Part shown: positions 37,433 through 46,290 of the stretch, one piece after another
How the letters are laid out: the number at the start of each line of letters is the position of its first letter
How positions within the stretch are numbered: the first letter of the stretch is position 1
DNA from: Geomonas agri
GTDB lineage: Bacteria > Desulfobacterota > Desulfuromonadia > Geobacterales > Geobacteraceae
NCBI RefSeq assembly: GCF_020179605.1
Contig: NZ_JAINZO010000002.1
Span: 1,116,001-1,180,000, forward strand
Direction of reading: 5' to 3'
Length of the DNA: 64,000 nt
The notes under the pieces: generated by a model
Databases searched by the model: none
Told to the model about the DNA's origin: nothing
Seen by the model: only the letters and a program-made list of their open reading frames with translations
Position numbers and translations under genes: made by a program

Positions 37433-38257
37433 ATGCTGGATTTCAAGATTGCCAAAGATAAATGTACCCGGTGTGGGCTGTGCGTTGCCGACTGTCCGGC
37501 CCACGTCATCGACACGGCAGAAGGGTTTCCGCTGATCACGCCGGAGAAGGAAGGTGGCTGCTATCGCTGCCAGCACTGTTTCACGGTCTGCCCGACCGGC
37601 GCGGTCTCCATCCTGGGGCTCGACCCGGCCGAGAGCACGCCGCTGGCCGGCGATTGGCGCCCAGATGCGGCTAAGCTCGAAACGCTGATGAAGGGGCGGC
37701 GTTCGGTACGGCGCTACAAGCCGGAGAACCTGGAGCCGGAGCTGATGCAGCGGCTCCTCGAGGTGGCCTGGCACGCGCCGACCGGCGTGAACACTCGGCA
37801 GGTGCGTTTCACCGTCATCGACGACCGCGACAAGCTGGCTGCCTTCCGCGACGAACTCCTGGCCGGCATAAAGCGCCTGGTGCGGGACAACGCGCTCCCC
37901 GAACAGCTTGCTTTCTTTGCCGATTTCGTGAAGCTGTGGGAGGAGCAGGGAGTGGACGTGCTGTTCCGTGGCGCGCCGCACCTGTTGGTGGCGTCGGTCT
38001 CCGACAAGTCCGTCTGTCCGATGCAGGACTGCGTCATCGCGCTCAGCTACTTCGAGCTCTTCGCGCAGGCTAACGGCGTTGGGACCGTGTGGGATGGATT
38101 GGCGAAGATCGCCCTTGCCGACCTGGTGCCGGAAGCGCAAGCAACGTTGGGTATCCCGGAGGATCATACCCTCGGTTACTGCATGGCCTTCGGCAAGCCG
38201 GCGGTCCAGTATGCCCGCACCGTTCAGCACCGCGGCGCGCTGATCCACCGGGTTTAG
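37433..38257 (+). CDS. Ferredoxin-nitroreductase fusion protein
   Basis: 274 residues. The N-terminal 65 residues carry two 4Fe-4S motifs (CTRCGLCVADCPAHVI and CYRCQHCFTVCPTGAV), followed by a nitroreductase domain (about 80-265) with RRSVRRYKPENLEPELMQRL, AWHAPTGVNTRQVRF and LGYCMAFGKP, which bind FMN. This fusion lets a ferredoxin-type donor feed the flavin. Substrates may be nitroaromatics, quinones or other electrophiles. Second gene of the HxlR-linked operon. Confidence 0.9.
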   Translation: MLDFKIAKDKCTRCGLCVADCPAHVIDTAEGFPLITPEKEGGCYRCQHCFTVCPTGAVSILGLDPAESTPLAGDWRPDAAKLETLMKGRRSVRRYKPENLEPELMQRLLEVAWHAPTGVNTRQVRFTVIDDRDKLAAFRDELLAGIKRLVRDNALPEQLAFFADFVKLWEEQGVDVLFRGAPHLLVASVSDKSVCPMQDCVIALSYFELFAQANGVGTVWDGLAKIALADLVPEAQATLGIPEDHTLGYCMAFGKPAVQYARTVQHRGALIHRV

Positions 38258-38267
38258 TAAGGCAAAT

Positions 38268-38300
38268 TTCCCCTGTCCCCCCTTCGCAAAGGGGACGCTA
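38268..38300. repeat. Palindromic repeat, CCCCCCTTCGCAAAGGGG type
   Basis: Same type as 7386-7405, including the following GGGCG-x-GT. Lies just after the nitroreductase stop. Confidence 0.5.
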
Positions 38301-38356
38301 GGGCGCGTGCCGCGGGTGGTGGCAAACATCGTCCTAGGAATATAAGGAACAAATAC

Positions 38357-38397
38357 AAAAAGGGGACTGGCTCCGTAGGTGCCAGTCCCCTTTTCTT
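38357..38397. terminator. Bidirectional intrinsic terminator
   Basis: AAAGGGGACTGGC / GCCAGTCCCCTTT, 13-bp stem with a 9-nt loop, A-rich on the left and TTTTCTTTTTTT on the right. The stem sequence GGGGACTGGCTCCG also occurs at 54406-54419, as an arm of a repeat element. Confidence 0.88.
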
Positions 38398-38410
38398 TTT
38401 TTATCCGAAA

Positions 38411-39970
38411 CTACCGCGCTGCCTGACTCCCGTTAGTCACTCCCATCAGCTTTGCCATGGTATCCAACTGGTTCCCGCTAACCCGGCTCCCCTCGTGATA
38501 GAAGGTCACCAGCTGCAGCGATCCACCTTTGACGGCCTTTATGGCCACGTCGTCAGGTGTGAAGGTGGTGCGGCCGAGGGACTTCTTGGTGGGCCAGTCG
38601 ATGCCGCTGTAGCTGAGGTAAACCAGCTTGGAGCAGTAGACCCGCCCCTTGGATTCCACGTCGAAGTTGAAGTCGTAGGGCTTGCCGACCTGGCGCAACG
38701 CCTGGATCACCGTGTTGGCGCGCTCGGAGCGGGTGGCGGCGGTCTTGCGCAAAATGCCGATGCTGTCGATGTTGAGGAAGTGCTGCATGGTGTTCATCTC
38801 CACGCCCGAGCGCAGCGCCTCGACCACTTCGTGGCCGCTCCTGATCTGCTCCTGGTAGGGGCGCACCACCGGGTGGTCCCAGATGCCCAGTTCCTTCAGT
38901 TCTGCCTCGCTTCCGGTCCAGACCGCGGCATGCCCCCAATACCCCGGGATCAGCTTGTCGGTCAGTCGGAACGGCGTCTTCTCCAGCAGGATGTCTCCCG
39001 CCTGCAGTGTCTTCTGCATCTCTGCCCGCACGTCCTCGCGCCCGTAGAGCCTTCCCTTGCGGGTCTCGACCAGTCCCACCGCGTTGCCGAAGATCATGCT
39101 GAACAGGCTGGTCCCTTCCCGCTCAAGCCCGAGCACGGTGTCCGTGGTGACCGCGCCGAAGAATCCGAGCTTGCGCCCCACCACGTAAAATGGCGACCAC
39201 TTCTTCACCATGTCGTAGGAGGGGCTCTGCTTGATCAGCGTGGAGACGTAGTCCATGGCGAGTGTGTCCGACGTGAAGGGGGACTTGCGCATCTGCTTCT
39301 CGTAGAACTTGATGGCCCGGCGCACCCTCTGGCGGTTGGAGATGGAGTCGTAACTCATGGTGACCTTGGCAAGCTCCGCGCTTCTCACCGCGTAGCCGGG
39401 GTCGCGTTCGTTGAGTATGCGGCGCAGCTTGCTGTCCCCCTCGAACAGGGAGACCGCGAGCAGGTAGTTGTCGTAGAGTACCAGCGCCGAGGAGAGCGAG
39501 AGCATCACGCCCTTCAGCCGACTTTCGGGGGTGACACCGAGCGCCGCCAGTTCCTTGTCGTCGGCGTCCAGCCAGCACTCGTGCGCCTGGGCCAGGGCCA
39601 GCAGTTTCTCGCGCAAGGCCATGTGCTGGATGATTCCCTGGTTGATCAGCGCAAGGTCGTCGCCGGTGAGCGGCTTGCCCTGGTCCATCTCCTGCTTTAT
39701 GCGCACGCCGGTCTTGATGGTTTCCGCGCGCAGCGAAAGCGCCTCTTCCGCCAAGGTACGGAACTCGGTCAGCTCCTTGGTCAGTCCCTGTTCGACCGAG
39801 GACTTGCCGCAGCCGTGCACCGCCAGGAAGTGGCCGGTACAGGTTTTAGTGGACTCGCCTTCGCTGCAAAGACCCTTTTGGGCCAGGTCCTTGAGCGTGT
39901 CAGCGGCCTGGGCGGGGATCGCACAGGAAAGGGTGAAAAGGAGCGGGATCAGGATGTGTTGAAATCTCAT
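38411..39970 (-). CDS. Secreted YiiX/YebB-like (permuted NlpC/P60, papain-fold) protein
   Basis: 519 residues with a signal peptide (LIPLLFTLSCAIPAQA). The N-terminal 300 residues are helical and unassigned (CSEGESTKTCTGHFLAVHGC). The C-terminal domain (about 320-500) has the permuted papain-like arrangement: H347 in YWGHAAVWTG first, then C446 in VYCSKLVYLSYSG, the likely catalytic pair, as in YiiX/YaeF-type enzymes. Expected activity is hydrolysis of an amide or ester in the cell envelope; substrate unknown. Preceded by a repeat-rich spacer. Confidence 0.8.
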   Translation of the reverse strand: MRFQHILIPLLFTLSCAIPAQAADTLKDLAQKGLCSEGESTKTCTGHFLAVHGCGKSSVEQGLTKELTEFRTLAEEALSLRAETIKTGVRIKQEMDQGKPLTGDDLALINQGIIQHMALREKLLALAQAHECWLDADDKELAALGVTPESRLKGVMLSLSSALVLYDNYLLAVSLFEGDSKLRRILNERDPGYAVRSAELAKVTMSYDSISNRQRVRRAIKFYEKQMRKSPFTSDTLAMDYVSTLIKQSPSYDMVKKWSPFYVVGRKLGFFGAVTTDTVLGLEREGTSLFSMIFGNAVGLVETRKGRLYGREDVRAEMQKTLQAGDILLEKTPFRLTDKLIPGYWGHAAVWTGSEAELKELGIWDHPVVRPYQEQIRSGHEVVEALRSGVEMNTMQHFLNIDSIGILRKTAATRSERANTVIQALRQVGKPYDFNFDVESKGRVYCSKLVYLSYSGIDWPTKKSLGRTTFTPDDVAIKAVKGGSLQLVTFYHEGSRVSGNQLDTMAKLMGVTNGSQAAR

Positions 39971-39977
39971 GTAAATC

Positions 39978-40112
39978 CTCCCAGGGCACTCCCACTCCCT
40001 CTCCCTCCGGGAGAGGGCTGGGGTGAGGGCGTTGCGATAATTGAACCTGTAGCCTGGGCCCTCGCCCTCACCCGCCCTTCGGCCACCCTCTCCCGAAGGG
40101 CGAGGGGAATGG
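39978..40112. repeat. Pair of palindromic repeats between aas-like and YiiX-like genes
   Basis: CCCTCTCCCTCCGGGAGAGGG (39989-40009 region) and CGCCCTTCGGCCACCCTCTCCCGAAGGGCG (about 40072-40103). Opposite orientation copies of the repeat also seen at 16.82-16.92 kb. Confidence 0.65.
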
Positions 40113-40195
40113 CAAGCTGAGGTCGCAGTAAGAGGGGGGCATTTGTTTGTGACAACAACGGGCCAAAAGATAGCGGCACTTCGCTACCGTGACAA

Positions 40196-43100
40196 CTAAT
40201 TTGTCGCCGCGAGCGCCAGTTCCTTGAGCCCCTTCAGGTCCAGCTTTCCGGTGCCGAGAATGGGGAGGCTCTCCACCTCGACAAATCCGTCCCGCCCCGG
40301 CTTCCAAAGGTTGGGGAGTTCACTCTCCGAGATCAGCTGCGCCAGGGTGGCTGCGTCGGTGGTGCCGCGGGTGTAGATCACCACCAGCCGCTCGCCCTTC
40401 TTCTCGTCGGGCACCGCGGTCACCGCGAGGATCCCGGTCTGCCCGAGCCGGTTATGCAGTTCGTCCTCTACCGCGCCGTGCGGCACCATCTCGCCGCCGA
40501 TCTTGCTGAAGCGCGAGATGCGGTCAGTAATCCTGATGAAGCCGTCGTCGTCCATGACGCCGAGGTCGCCGGTCGCGTACCACCCGTCCCGCACCACCGC
40601 TGCCGTCTGCTCCTCTTTCCCCAGGTACCCCACCATCACGTTGGGCCCCTTCACCTCGATCATCCCCGTCTGCCCCGGTTTCAGGACGGCGCCGCTCTCG
40701 GTATCGACTACGCGGATGGCGACTCCGGGGATGGGATGCCCCACGCTCCCTTCCTTGGCGCCCTGCTGCCTGACCCCGTCGATCTCGACATCGGGGAGGT
40801 TCAGCGAGATAACCGGCGAAAGTTCAGTGGCACCGTAGCCTTCCATGGGGCGCACCCCGAACTTCTCCTCGAAGGAGTCCGCCAGCTTGCTCTTCAGCTT
40901 CTCCGCTCCGGTGATCACCAGGCGCAGCGAGGAGAAGTCCTCACTCTTGGCGCGGCGCAGGTAGGAGAGGAGGAAGGTCGGCGTCGCCAGGAGCAGGGTA
41001 GACTTGTGCTCCCGCACCACCTGGGCGATCTTCTCGCCGTCGAGCGGGTTCGGATGGTACGCGCTCGAGAAACCGCTGGTGAGCGGGAACCAGAGCGTGG
41101 CGGTGAAACCGAGCGAGTGGAAGAAGGGGAGGGCGGAGCAGATGTTGTCGTTCAAGTCGACCCGGAACACCATGCGCAGCGCCTCGATGTTGGACATGAT
41201 GTTGTGGTGGCTCAGCATCACCCCCTTCGGCTCGCCGGTGCTCCCGGAAGAGAAAATCACCGTGGCGCTCTTGTCGGCGTGGAAGCCGTTGCCGCGGCAC
41301 AAGAGAGACGCCGGGTAGAGACGCGCCTTGACCAGGGCGGTGAGCTTGTCCAACCCGGTGATGGTCGGGGCGACGTCCTCGAGGCAGATCATTCCCTCCA
41401 GGCGCGGCAGAGTGGGGACCTTTTCCAGGAAGGCGCGCGAGGTGATAACGGTGCGGATGCCGCATTGGTCGATCGCCGAACGGAGCGACGCCTCCGATGC
41501 GGTGAAGTTGAGGTTGACGGTGACCCGCCCCAGCATGGAGAGCGCCAGGTTGGCCAGTGCCCCGCCGGTGGAAGCCGGCAGCAGGAGCCCCACGTGCTCC
41601 TCCGTGCCGATCAGCCCCTCAAGTTTATCCGCAAGTGCCACAGCGCCAACCAGAGTGCGGCCGTAGTTCAGGTTCTTGCCGGAGGTGTCGGCCACGGCGC
41701 AACGCTTCCAGTGCTGGCGTGCGGTGCGGATGAAGTACTCCGGCAGCGCCCTACGCTGTTCTTTCCGCGAGGCGAAGTAGTCGCAGGAGAGTTCGGCCAC
41801 CTTCTGGCGCACCTCGGCGGCGAGGCTCGCGGCGGGCATCGGAGTCCCGAACAGGATGGTCACCGGGTACGGGGAAAAGGCCGGCAACCGTGACAGGAGC
41901 TTACCGTGGGCGTAGGAGAGGATGCTCCCCCAGGCACCGCCGATGTAGACCGGGATGATAGGGTAATCGGTCCCCTTCACGATCCGTTCGAAGCCGCCGC
42001 GGAACTCGCCCAGCATGCCGTTGCGGGTCAGCGCGCCTTCGGCGAAGATGCAGACCATGTACCCCTCGTCGAGAGCGGCGCGGGCGCTTTTGATGAATTC
42101 GAGCATCTCGCGCTTGCCGTCGGCCGAGGAAACCGGGATCACCCCCATGAGTCGGAACAGGCTGCGCAGGATCGGTGTGTTGTAGATGCTGCGCTCCATG
42201 ACGAAGCGGATGCGGCGTTGGCAGGTGGCGGTGAGGAGCAGTGCGTCGGCCCAGGTGACGTGGTTCGGGATCAACAGCGCCGGCCCCTCGACCGGGAGGT
42301 TGTCGCGGCCGATGATGCGCAGGCGGTAGAAGATACGCATCGTCACCAGGGCGATGAAGCGGAGCAGGAAGTCCGGCAGGATCCGGAAGGAAAGGATGGT
42401 GAGTACCAGGGTGAGTGCGCCGATAATGCTGAACCCTTGGGCGGCGGTGAGTCCCATCGGGCCGCTGAAGAGCCAGGTGAGGCCCGAGGCGAACAGGATG
42501 CCGATCCAGTTGATGAAGGTGGAGGCGGCCAGCACCTCGCCGCGCATGGAGGCATCGGCGCGCAGCTGGATGAAGGTCTGCAGCGGCAGGCTGAAGACAC
42601 CGGCGGAGATGCCGAAGCAGACGATGACGGCGAGGCTCACCGGGAGGCTCGCCGGCAGTACGTGCAGCAGCCACGGCGCCACGGTGAGGCCGGCGGCGCC
42701 CAGCGGCACGATGCCGAACTCGACGTCGCGGCCGGAGAGCTTGGCGGCAAGGAGCGAACCCATGCCGATGCCCAGCGCCGCTGCCAGGAACAGGTAGCCG
42801 CTGTGGGCCTCGGAGAGCCCGAGCCGCTCCATGCCGTAACCGATCAGGTTGAGCTGCGCGAAGGCGCCGATGAACATGAACCAGGCAAGCCCGATGATGG
42901 CCAGCATGAGGTGGCGGTCGCGGCTCACGCCCCTGATGGTGCGCAGGATCTCGGTGGGGAGCAGCGCCACCGTGTGATTGGCGTCGCAGCGCTCGCTTGT
43001 GCCGATCAGGCGCGCGGAAAAGAGGCCGGCCACGGCGATGGCGAGGCAGAACAGGGCGGCCAGCCAGAAACGCCCGTCGGCGAGTTGGGCCAGCCCGGAG

Positions 43101-43576
43101 GCGAGGCCGGTGCCGACGATGATGGCCATGAAGGTGCAGGATTCCATCGCCCCATTGACCCGTGACAGTTCTTCCTTGGCCACCAGTTCCGGCAGGATGC
43201 TGTACTTGGCTGGGGCGAAGAAGGTGCTGTGGGCGGCCATCAGGAAGATGACCAGGAAGAGGGCCTGCTCCAGGCGCAGGGCGAAGGCTACGACCGCCAG
43301 GAGCGTCACCATGACTTCGACCAGCTTCACGTTCACGATCAGCTTGGCTTTGGGGAGACGGTCGGCCAGGCAACCCGCCGGGGCGGAGAAGAGCAGGAAA
43401 GGGAGCACGAAGGCTGCGCCTACTGCGGCGGTGACTGCGCCGGCATGGGCATGCCCGCGGCTGCCGATCAGGAAGAAGATGATCAAGAGCTTCAGGATGT
43501 TGTCGTTCAGCGCGCCGAGAAACTGGGTGGTGTTCAGCCAGGCGAATGATTTTGATGAAGTGGTGTCGGTGCTCAT
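40196..43576 (-). CDS. aas: Aas-type three-domain protein: MFS transporter, acyltransferase, acyl-ACP synthetase
   Basis: 1126 residues. Residues 1-400 form a 12-helix LplT-like lysophospholipid transporter (TTQFLGALNDNILKLLIIFF, FFAPAKYSILPELV). Residues about 410-610 are a PlsC-type acyltransferase (H-x4-D in NHVTWADALLL, then CIFAEGALTRNG). Residues about 630-1120 are an AMP-forming ligase (ATVIFSSGSTGEPKGVMLSH, EGYGATELSPV, YATGDLGVMDDDG). E. coli splits this into LplT and Aas; here they are fused. Expected role: import and reacylation of lysophospholipids at the inner membrane. The next gene, 18 bp upstream of its start, is the amidohydrolase, so they may be co-transcribed. Confidence 0.92.
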   Translation of the reverse strand: MSTDTTSSKSFAWLNTTQFLGALNDNILKLLIIFFLIGSRGHAHAGAVTAAVGAAFVLPFLLFSAPAGCLADRLPKAKLIVNVKLVEVMVTLLAVVAFALRLEQALFLVIFLMAAHSTFFAPAKYSILPELVAKEELSRVNGAMESCTFMAIIVGTGLASGLAQLADGRFWLAALFCLAIAVAGLFSARLIGTSERCDANHTVALLPTEILRTIRGVSRDRHLMLAIIGLAWFMFIGAFAQLNLIGYGMERLGLSEAHSGYLFLAAALGIGMGSLLAAKLSGRDVEFGIVPLGAAGLTVAPWLLHVLPASLPVSLAVIVCFGISAGVFSLPLQTFIQLRADASMRGEVLAASTFINWIGILFASGLTWLFSGPMGLTAAQGFSIIGALTLVLTILSFRILPDFLLRFIALVTMRIFYRLRIIGRDNLPVEGPALLIPNHVTWADALLLTATCQRRIRFVMERSIYNTPILRSLFRLMGVIPVSSADGKREMLEFIKSARAALDEGYMVCIFAEGALTRNGMLGEFRGGFERIVKGTDYPIIPVYIGGAWGSILSYAHGKLLSRLPAFSPYPVTILFGTPMPAASLAAEVRQKVAELSCDYFASRKEQRRALPEYFIRTARQHWKRCAVADTSGKNLNYGRTLVGAVALADKLEGLIGTEEHVGLLLPASTGGALANLALSMLGRVTVNLNFTASEASLRSAIDQCGIRTVITSRAFLEKVPTLPRLEGMICLEDVAPTITGLDKLTALVKARLYPASLLCRGNGFHADKSATVIFSSGSTGEPKGVMLSHHNIMSNIEALRMVFRVDLNDNICSALPFFHSLGFTATLWFPLTSGFSSAYHPNPLDGEKIAQVVREHKSTLLLATPTFLLSYLRRAKSEDFSSLRLVITGAEKLKSKLADSFEEKFGVRPMEGYGATELSPVISLNLPDVEIDGVRQQGAKEGSVGHPIPGVAIRVVDTESGAVLKPGQTGMIEVKGPNVMVGYLGKEEQTAAVVRDGWYATGDLGVMDDDGFIRITDRISRFSKIGGEMVPHGAVEDELHNRLGQTGILAVTAVPDEKKGERLVVIYTRGTTDAATLAQLISESELPNLWKPGRDGFVEVESLPILGTGKLDLKGLKELALAATN

Positions 43577-43594
43577 TGCGGTGCTCCTGACGGC

Positions 43595-44587
43595 CTAAAG
43601 CCTGATGATTGAATTGGCGTCGAAGAAGATCTGCTCCGGGACCCCGAGTGCTTCCTTGAGGGCGACGTCCTGGTCCCACGGGTTGGCGATGCCGGCAATC
43701 TGCAGCATGCGCCGCGGCGTGAGCCGGTTCGGGAAGCCGAGGGGCGTCACCGCCGCCGTGTTGGGGATCGGCATGTCGGTGCCGTAGAGGAGCCGGCCGA
43801 AGAGTTCCGGGTGTTTTAGCAGACGCTGAAGGTGCGTCAGACGGTTCAACTGGGTCAGCGCGGAGATGTCCGCGTACAGGTTTTGGTGCTCGCCGCAAAG
43901 TCTTAAAAAGCGGCGGTGGTTGCTCTCCCCCTGGTTGCGGCCGTTACTCGCCGCGTGTGCCGCGATCACGGTCACGCCGAGGCTGAGCGGCAGCCGCAGG
44001 CGCTCCGGGTCGGCCAGTTCGTTGCGGGTGGCGGTGAAGGATTTTTCCGAGCCAGTGTGGGTGAGCAGCGGCAACCCAAGCTCACGCAGTTTTTCGTAGA
44101 ACGGCACCAGGCGCCGGTCGGCGGGGTCGAAGTGCTGGATGGAGGGGAGCCACTTGACCAGGACCGCGCCGTGCGCCGCTGCCCACTCCAGGCGCTCCAG
44201 CGCGTCGCGGCGCAGGGGATTGATGCTGGCGCCGAAGAGGAGGTTCGGGTACTTGGCCGTTTCCGCCGCCACAAATTCGTTGGGGATGAACATCTCGGTC
44301 TGCGAGCGGTCCAGTTCACCCTTGTCGTCCACCGCGCCGTCCATGGCCAGGATGACTGCCGCCGTCACGCGCTGGGAAAGGGCCAGGCTCTCGGCGGTGC
44401 GACGCATCACCAGTCCATCCCCTTCACTGAGCAGTTCCTGTTCTGTCACGCCGAAGGCTTTCAGGAACACCCTGTATCTCCAGCTCCTGCGCATGGCCGG
44501 GGAAATGAAGCAGCCGCTGTTCCCCGCGCCGATGCCGGCGGTGTGACAGTGGATGTCAATGATGCCTTTTGCTGTGGTCGTGCTCAT
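43595..44587 (-). CDS. Amidohydrolase (Amidohydro_2 family), metal-dependent TIM barrel
   Basis: 330 residues from the ATG at 44585-44587 with GAGGAG six bases upstream; longer readings extend through the promoter region and are rejected. Barrel motifs: metal-binding H-x-H in IDIHCHTAG, PLLTHTGSE, VIAAHAAS and YGTDMPIPNTAAV, where the Asp completes the metal site. Family members hydrolyse or decarboxylate small carboxylated or amide compounds; the substrate is not predictable. Lies downstream of a sigma-54-like promoter (44621-44637) and divergent from a sigma-54 activator, so it is probably inducible. Confidence 0.85.
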   Translation of the reverse strand: MSTTTAKGIIDIHCHTAGIGAGNSGCFISPAMRRSWRYRVFLKAFGVTEQELLSEGDGLVMRRTAESLALSQRVTAAVILAMDGAVDDKGELDRSQTEMFIPNEFVAAETAKYPNLLFGASINPLRRDALERLEWAAAHGAVLVKWLPSIQHFDPADRRLVPFYEKLRELGLPLLTHTGSEKSFTATRNELADPERLRLPLSLGVTVIAAHAASNGRNQGESNHRRFLRLCGEHQNLYADISALTQLNRLTHLQRLLKHPELFGRLLYGTDMPIPNTAAVTPLGFPNRLTPRRMLQIAGIANPWDQDVALKEALGVPEQIFFDANSIIRL

Positions 44588-44620
44588 GTCGGTCTCCTCT
44601 GAGTCGGATAACTTTGCTTC

Positions 44621-44637
44621 TACAGATACTATGCCAA
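44621..44637 (-). promoter_or_regulatory. Sigma-54-like promoter candidate for the amidohydrolase
   Basis: Minus-strand TTGGCAT-AGTAT-CTGTA: perfect -24 half (TTGGCA) and a -12 half of TGT rather than TGC, with correct GG-N10 spacing. Predicted start about 24 bases before the ATG, leaving room for the GAGGAG site. The -12 mismatch keeps the confidence moderate. Confidence 0.45.
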
Positions 44638-44730
44638 TGCTGAAGCAGCGGAGAGTACAGACGTAACACCTTGATTCTGTGCCAATGATGCCTGGAAGAT
44701 AGTGTTGAGTAAAAACGTATATTGACATTT

Positions 44731-44740
44731 TATGTACATA
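44731..44740. promoter_or_regulatory. Palindromic, AT-rich site cluster before the activator gene
   Basis: TATGTACATA is a perfect 10-bp palindrome, extended by TTATG/CATAA arms and further TACATA copies through 44757. It lies about 95-105 bp upstream of the -24 element of the amidohydrolase, a typical activator-binding distance. A TTGACA is at 44722-44727. Confidence 0.4.
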
Positions 44741-44757
44741 CATAATACATATAATGT

Positions 44758-46251
44758 ATGACTTCCATAAAAATGACAGATCAAGAATGGGCTTTCCTGG
44801 AGACAGTCGCGCGCGCCGCTTTTGCCAATCCCTTTGGCGAGACAAGGGATGATCTTGATCTCCTCATCGGAGGTGCACCGCGGGGGGCGTCATCGGAAGA
44901 AATCCTCGACTCAGTATTGAGCCGGGTTACGACGCAGGTCGAGAGCCTGCGCCGACGGGGGCTGGCGGACCTGCGGGGGGAGGGGGGCAATCGGCGTGAG
45001 GTGCTGCGCAGGTTCTGCCTGTTCCACGTCTTCCATCGCTACGTCGACCACTTTGATCGGCTCATCCAGGAGCAGTTGCAACAGGGTGACAAACCCTGCC
45101 GTGTCAGCTTCGCCCGAGAGGCGCTAGAGGAGCTCGCGAGCTTCGGCCTCACCGCTGAGGAGGCGGAGCGGACCTTCGCCGTCTTCTACCAGTTGCGCCG
45201 CGCTTTCTACTTCATCAGGAACGGGCTGGTGGGGAGTTCCCCTTCCATGAAGGCGCTACGCCGCCACCTCTGGGACTGCGTCTTCACCCACGACGTGCGC
45301 TGGTTCGAGGCGGGGTTGTGGAACCGCATGGAGGAGTTTTCCATCCTGCTTCTCGGCGAGACCGGGACCGGCAAGGGGGCCGCAGCGGCCGCCATCGGGC
45401 GTTCCGGCTTCATCCCTTACGATCCCGTCCGAAACGGTTTCAGCGAGAGCTTCACTCGCAACTTCGTCGCCATCAACCTGTCCCAGTATTCCGAGGGTGT
45501 GCTCGAATCAGAACTCTTCGGGCACAAGAAAGGCTCCTTCACTGGCGCCGTGGAGAACCACGAGGGACTTTTCAGCCGCTGCGCGCCGCACGGCGTCATC
45601 TTCCTGGACGAGATCGGCGATGTCAGCATCCCGGTGCAGATCAAGCTCTTGCAGGTGCTGCAGGAGCGGGTTTTCTTCCCGGTCGGGAGCCATGAGCCCA
45701 AGCGCTTCAGCGGACGCATCGTCGCCGCCACCAATCGGCCTCTGGACGAGATGCTCATTAACGGGAAATTCCGTGACGACCTCTATTACCGTCTCTGCTC
45801 CGACGTGGTCACCATCCCACCGCTGCGCGAGCGTCTGAAGGAAGAACCTGAAGAGCTGGAGCACCTGTTGGACGCCATCCTGCGCCGCATCGCCGGGCAG
45901 CCGGTTTCCGCCCGCGAGCGGCAACTGGTGCAAAAGGTGTTGAAGCGTGACGTGGGGCGGGACTACGACTGGCCGGGCAACGTGAGGGAGTTGGAGCAGG
46001 CCGTGAAGAGGATCATCCTCACTGGTCGCTATCAGGGCGTGCAGCGGGAAAAGGGGAAGGGGGATGCGGATGCGGTCGAGCGGCTGGCCTCCGGCATCAG
46101 GGAAGGAGCGCTCAACGCCGAAGAAGTGCTAGCCGCCTACTGCGGCCTGCTCTACGACACCCATGGTACCTACGAAGAAGTCGCTCGCCGCATCCAGCTT
46201 GACCGTCGCACGGTGAAGAAGTATGTGCAGATGGGGAACCGTGGATTGTAA
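44758..46251 (+). CDS. Sigma-54-dependent transcriptional activator with unassigned N-terminal domain
   Basis: 497 residues. Residues 1-175 have no receiver, PAS or GAF motif and are unassigned (helical, FAVFYQLRRAFYFIRNGLVG). The AAA+ domain (about 180-420) has Walker A GETGTGKG, GSFTGA in place of GAFTGA, Walker B VIFLDEIGD and RDDLYYRLCSD. A C-terminal helix-turn-helix (YEEVARRIQLDRRTVKKYVQ) binds DNA. No ribosome site precedes the ATG at 44758 and a TATAAT lies two bases before it; leaderless translation or a later start (ATG 44773) is possible. Divergent from the amidohydrolase, its likely target. Confidence 0.87.
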   Translation: MTSIKMTDQEWAFLETVARAAFANPFGETRDDLDLLIGGAPRGASSEEILDSVLSRVTTQVESLRRRGLADLRGEGGNRREVLRRFCLFHVFHRYVDHFDRLIQEQLQQGDKPCRVSFAREALEELASFGLTAEEAERTFAVFYQLRRAFYFIRNGLVGSSPSMKALRRHLWDCVFTHDVRWFEAGLWNRMEEFSILLLGETGTGKGAAAAAIGRSGFIPYDPVRNGFSESFTRNFVAINLSQYSEGVLESELFGHKKGSFTGAVENHEGLFSRCAPHGVIFLDEIGDVSIPVQIKLLQVLQERVFFPVGSHEPKRFSGRIVAATNRPLDEMLINGKFRDDLYYRLCSDVVTIPPLRERLKEEPEELEHLLDAILRRIAGQPVSARERQLVQKVLKRDVGRDYDWPGNVRELEQAVKRIILTGRYQGVQREKGKGDADAVERLASGIREGALNAEEVLAAYCGLLYDTHGTYEEVARRIQLDRRTVKKYVQMGNRGL

Positions 46252-46290
46252 AGGAAAGGGGCCGGGACGGGATGCATGGGCTGTTCCGCC

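Noticed and set aside
41901-43898. 665-codon frame overlapping the Aas-type gene on the same strand
   Set aside because: Arg/Pro/His-rich out-of-frame reading of a gene with clear transporter and acyltransferase motifs.
43595-44845. Longer amidohydrolase reading starting at 44845
   Set aside because: Extends 86 codons through AT-rich promoter sequence and into the divergent gene; ATG at 44587 has GAGGAG and starts the family domain.
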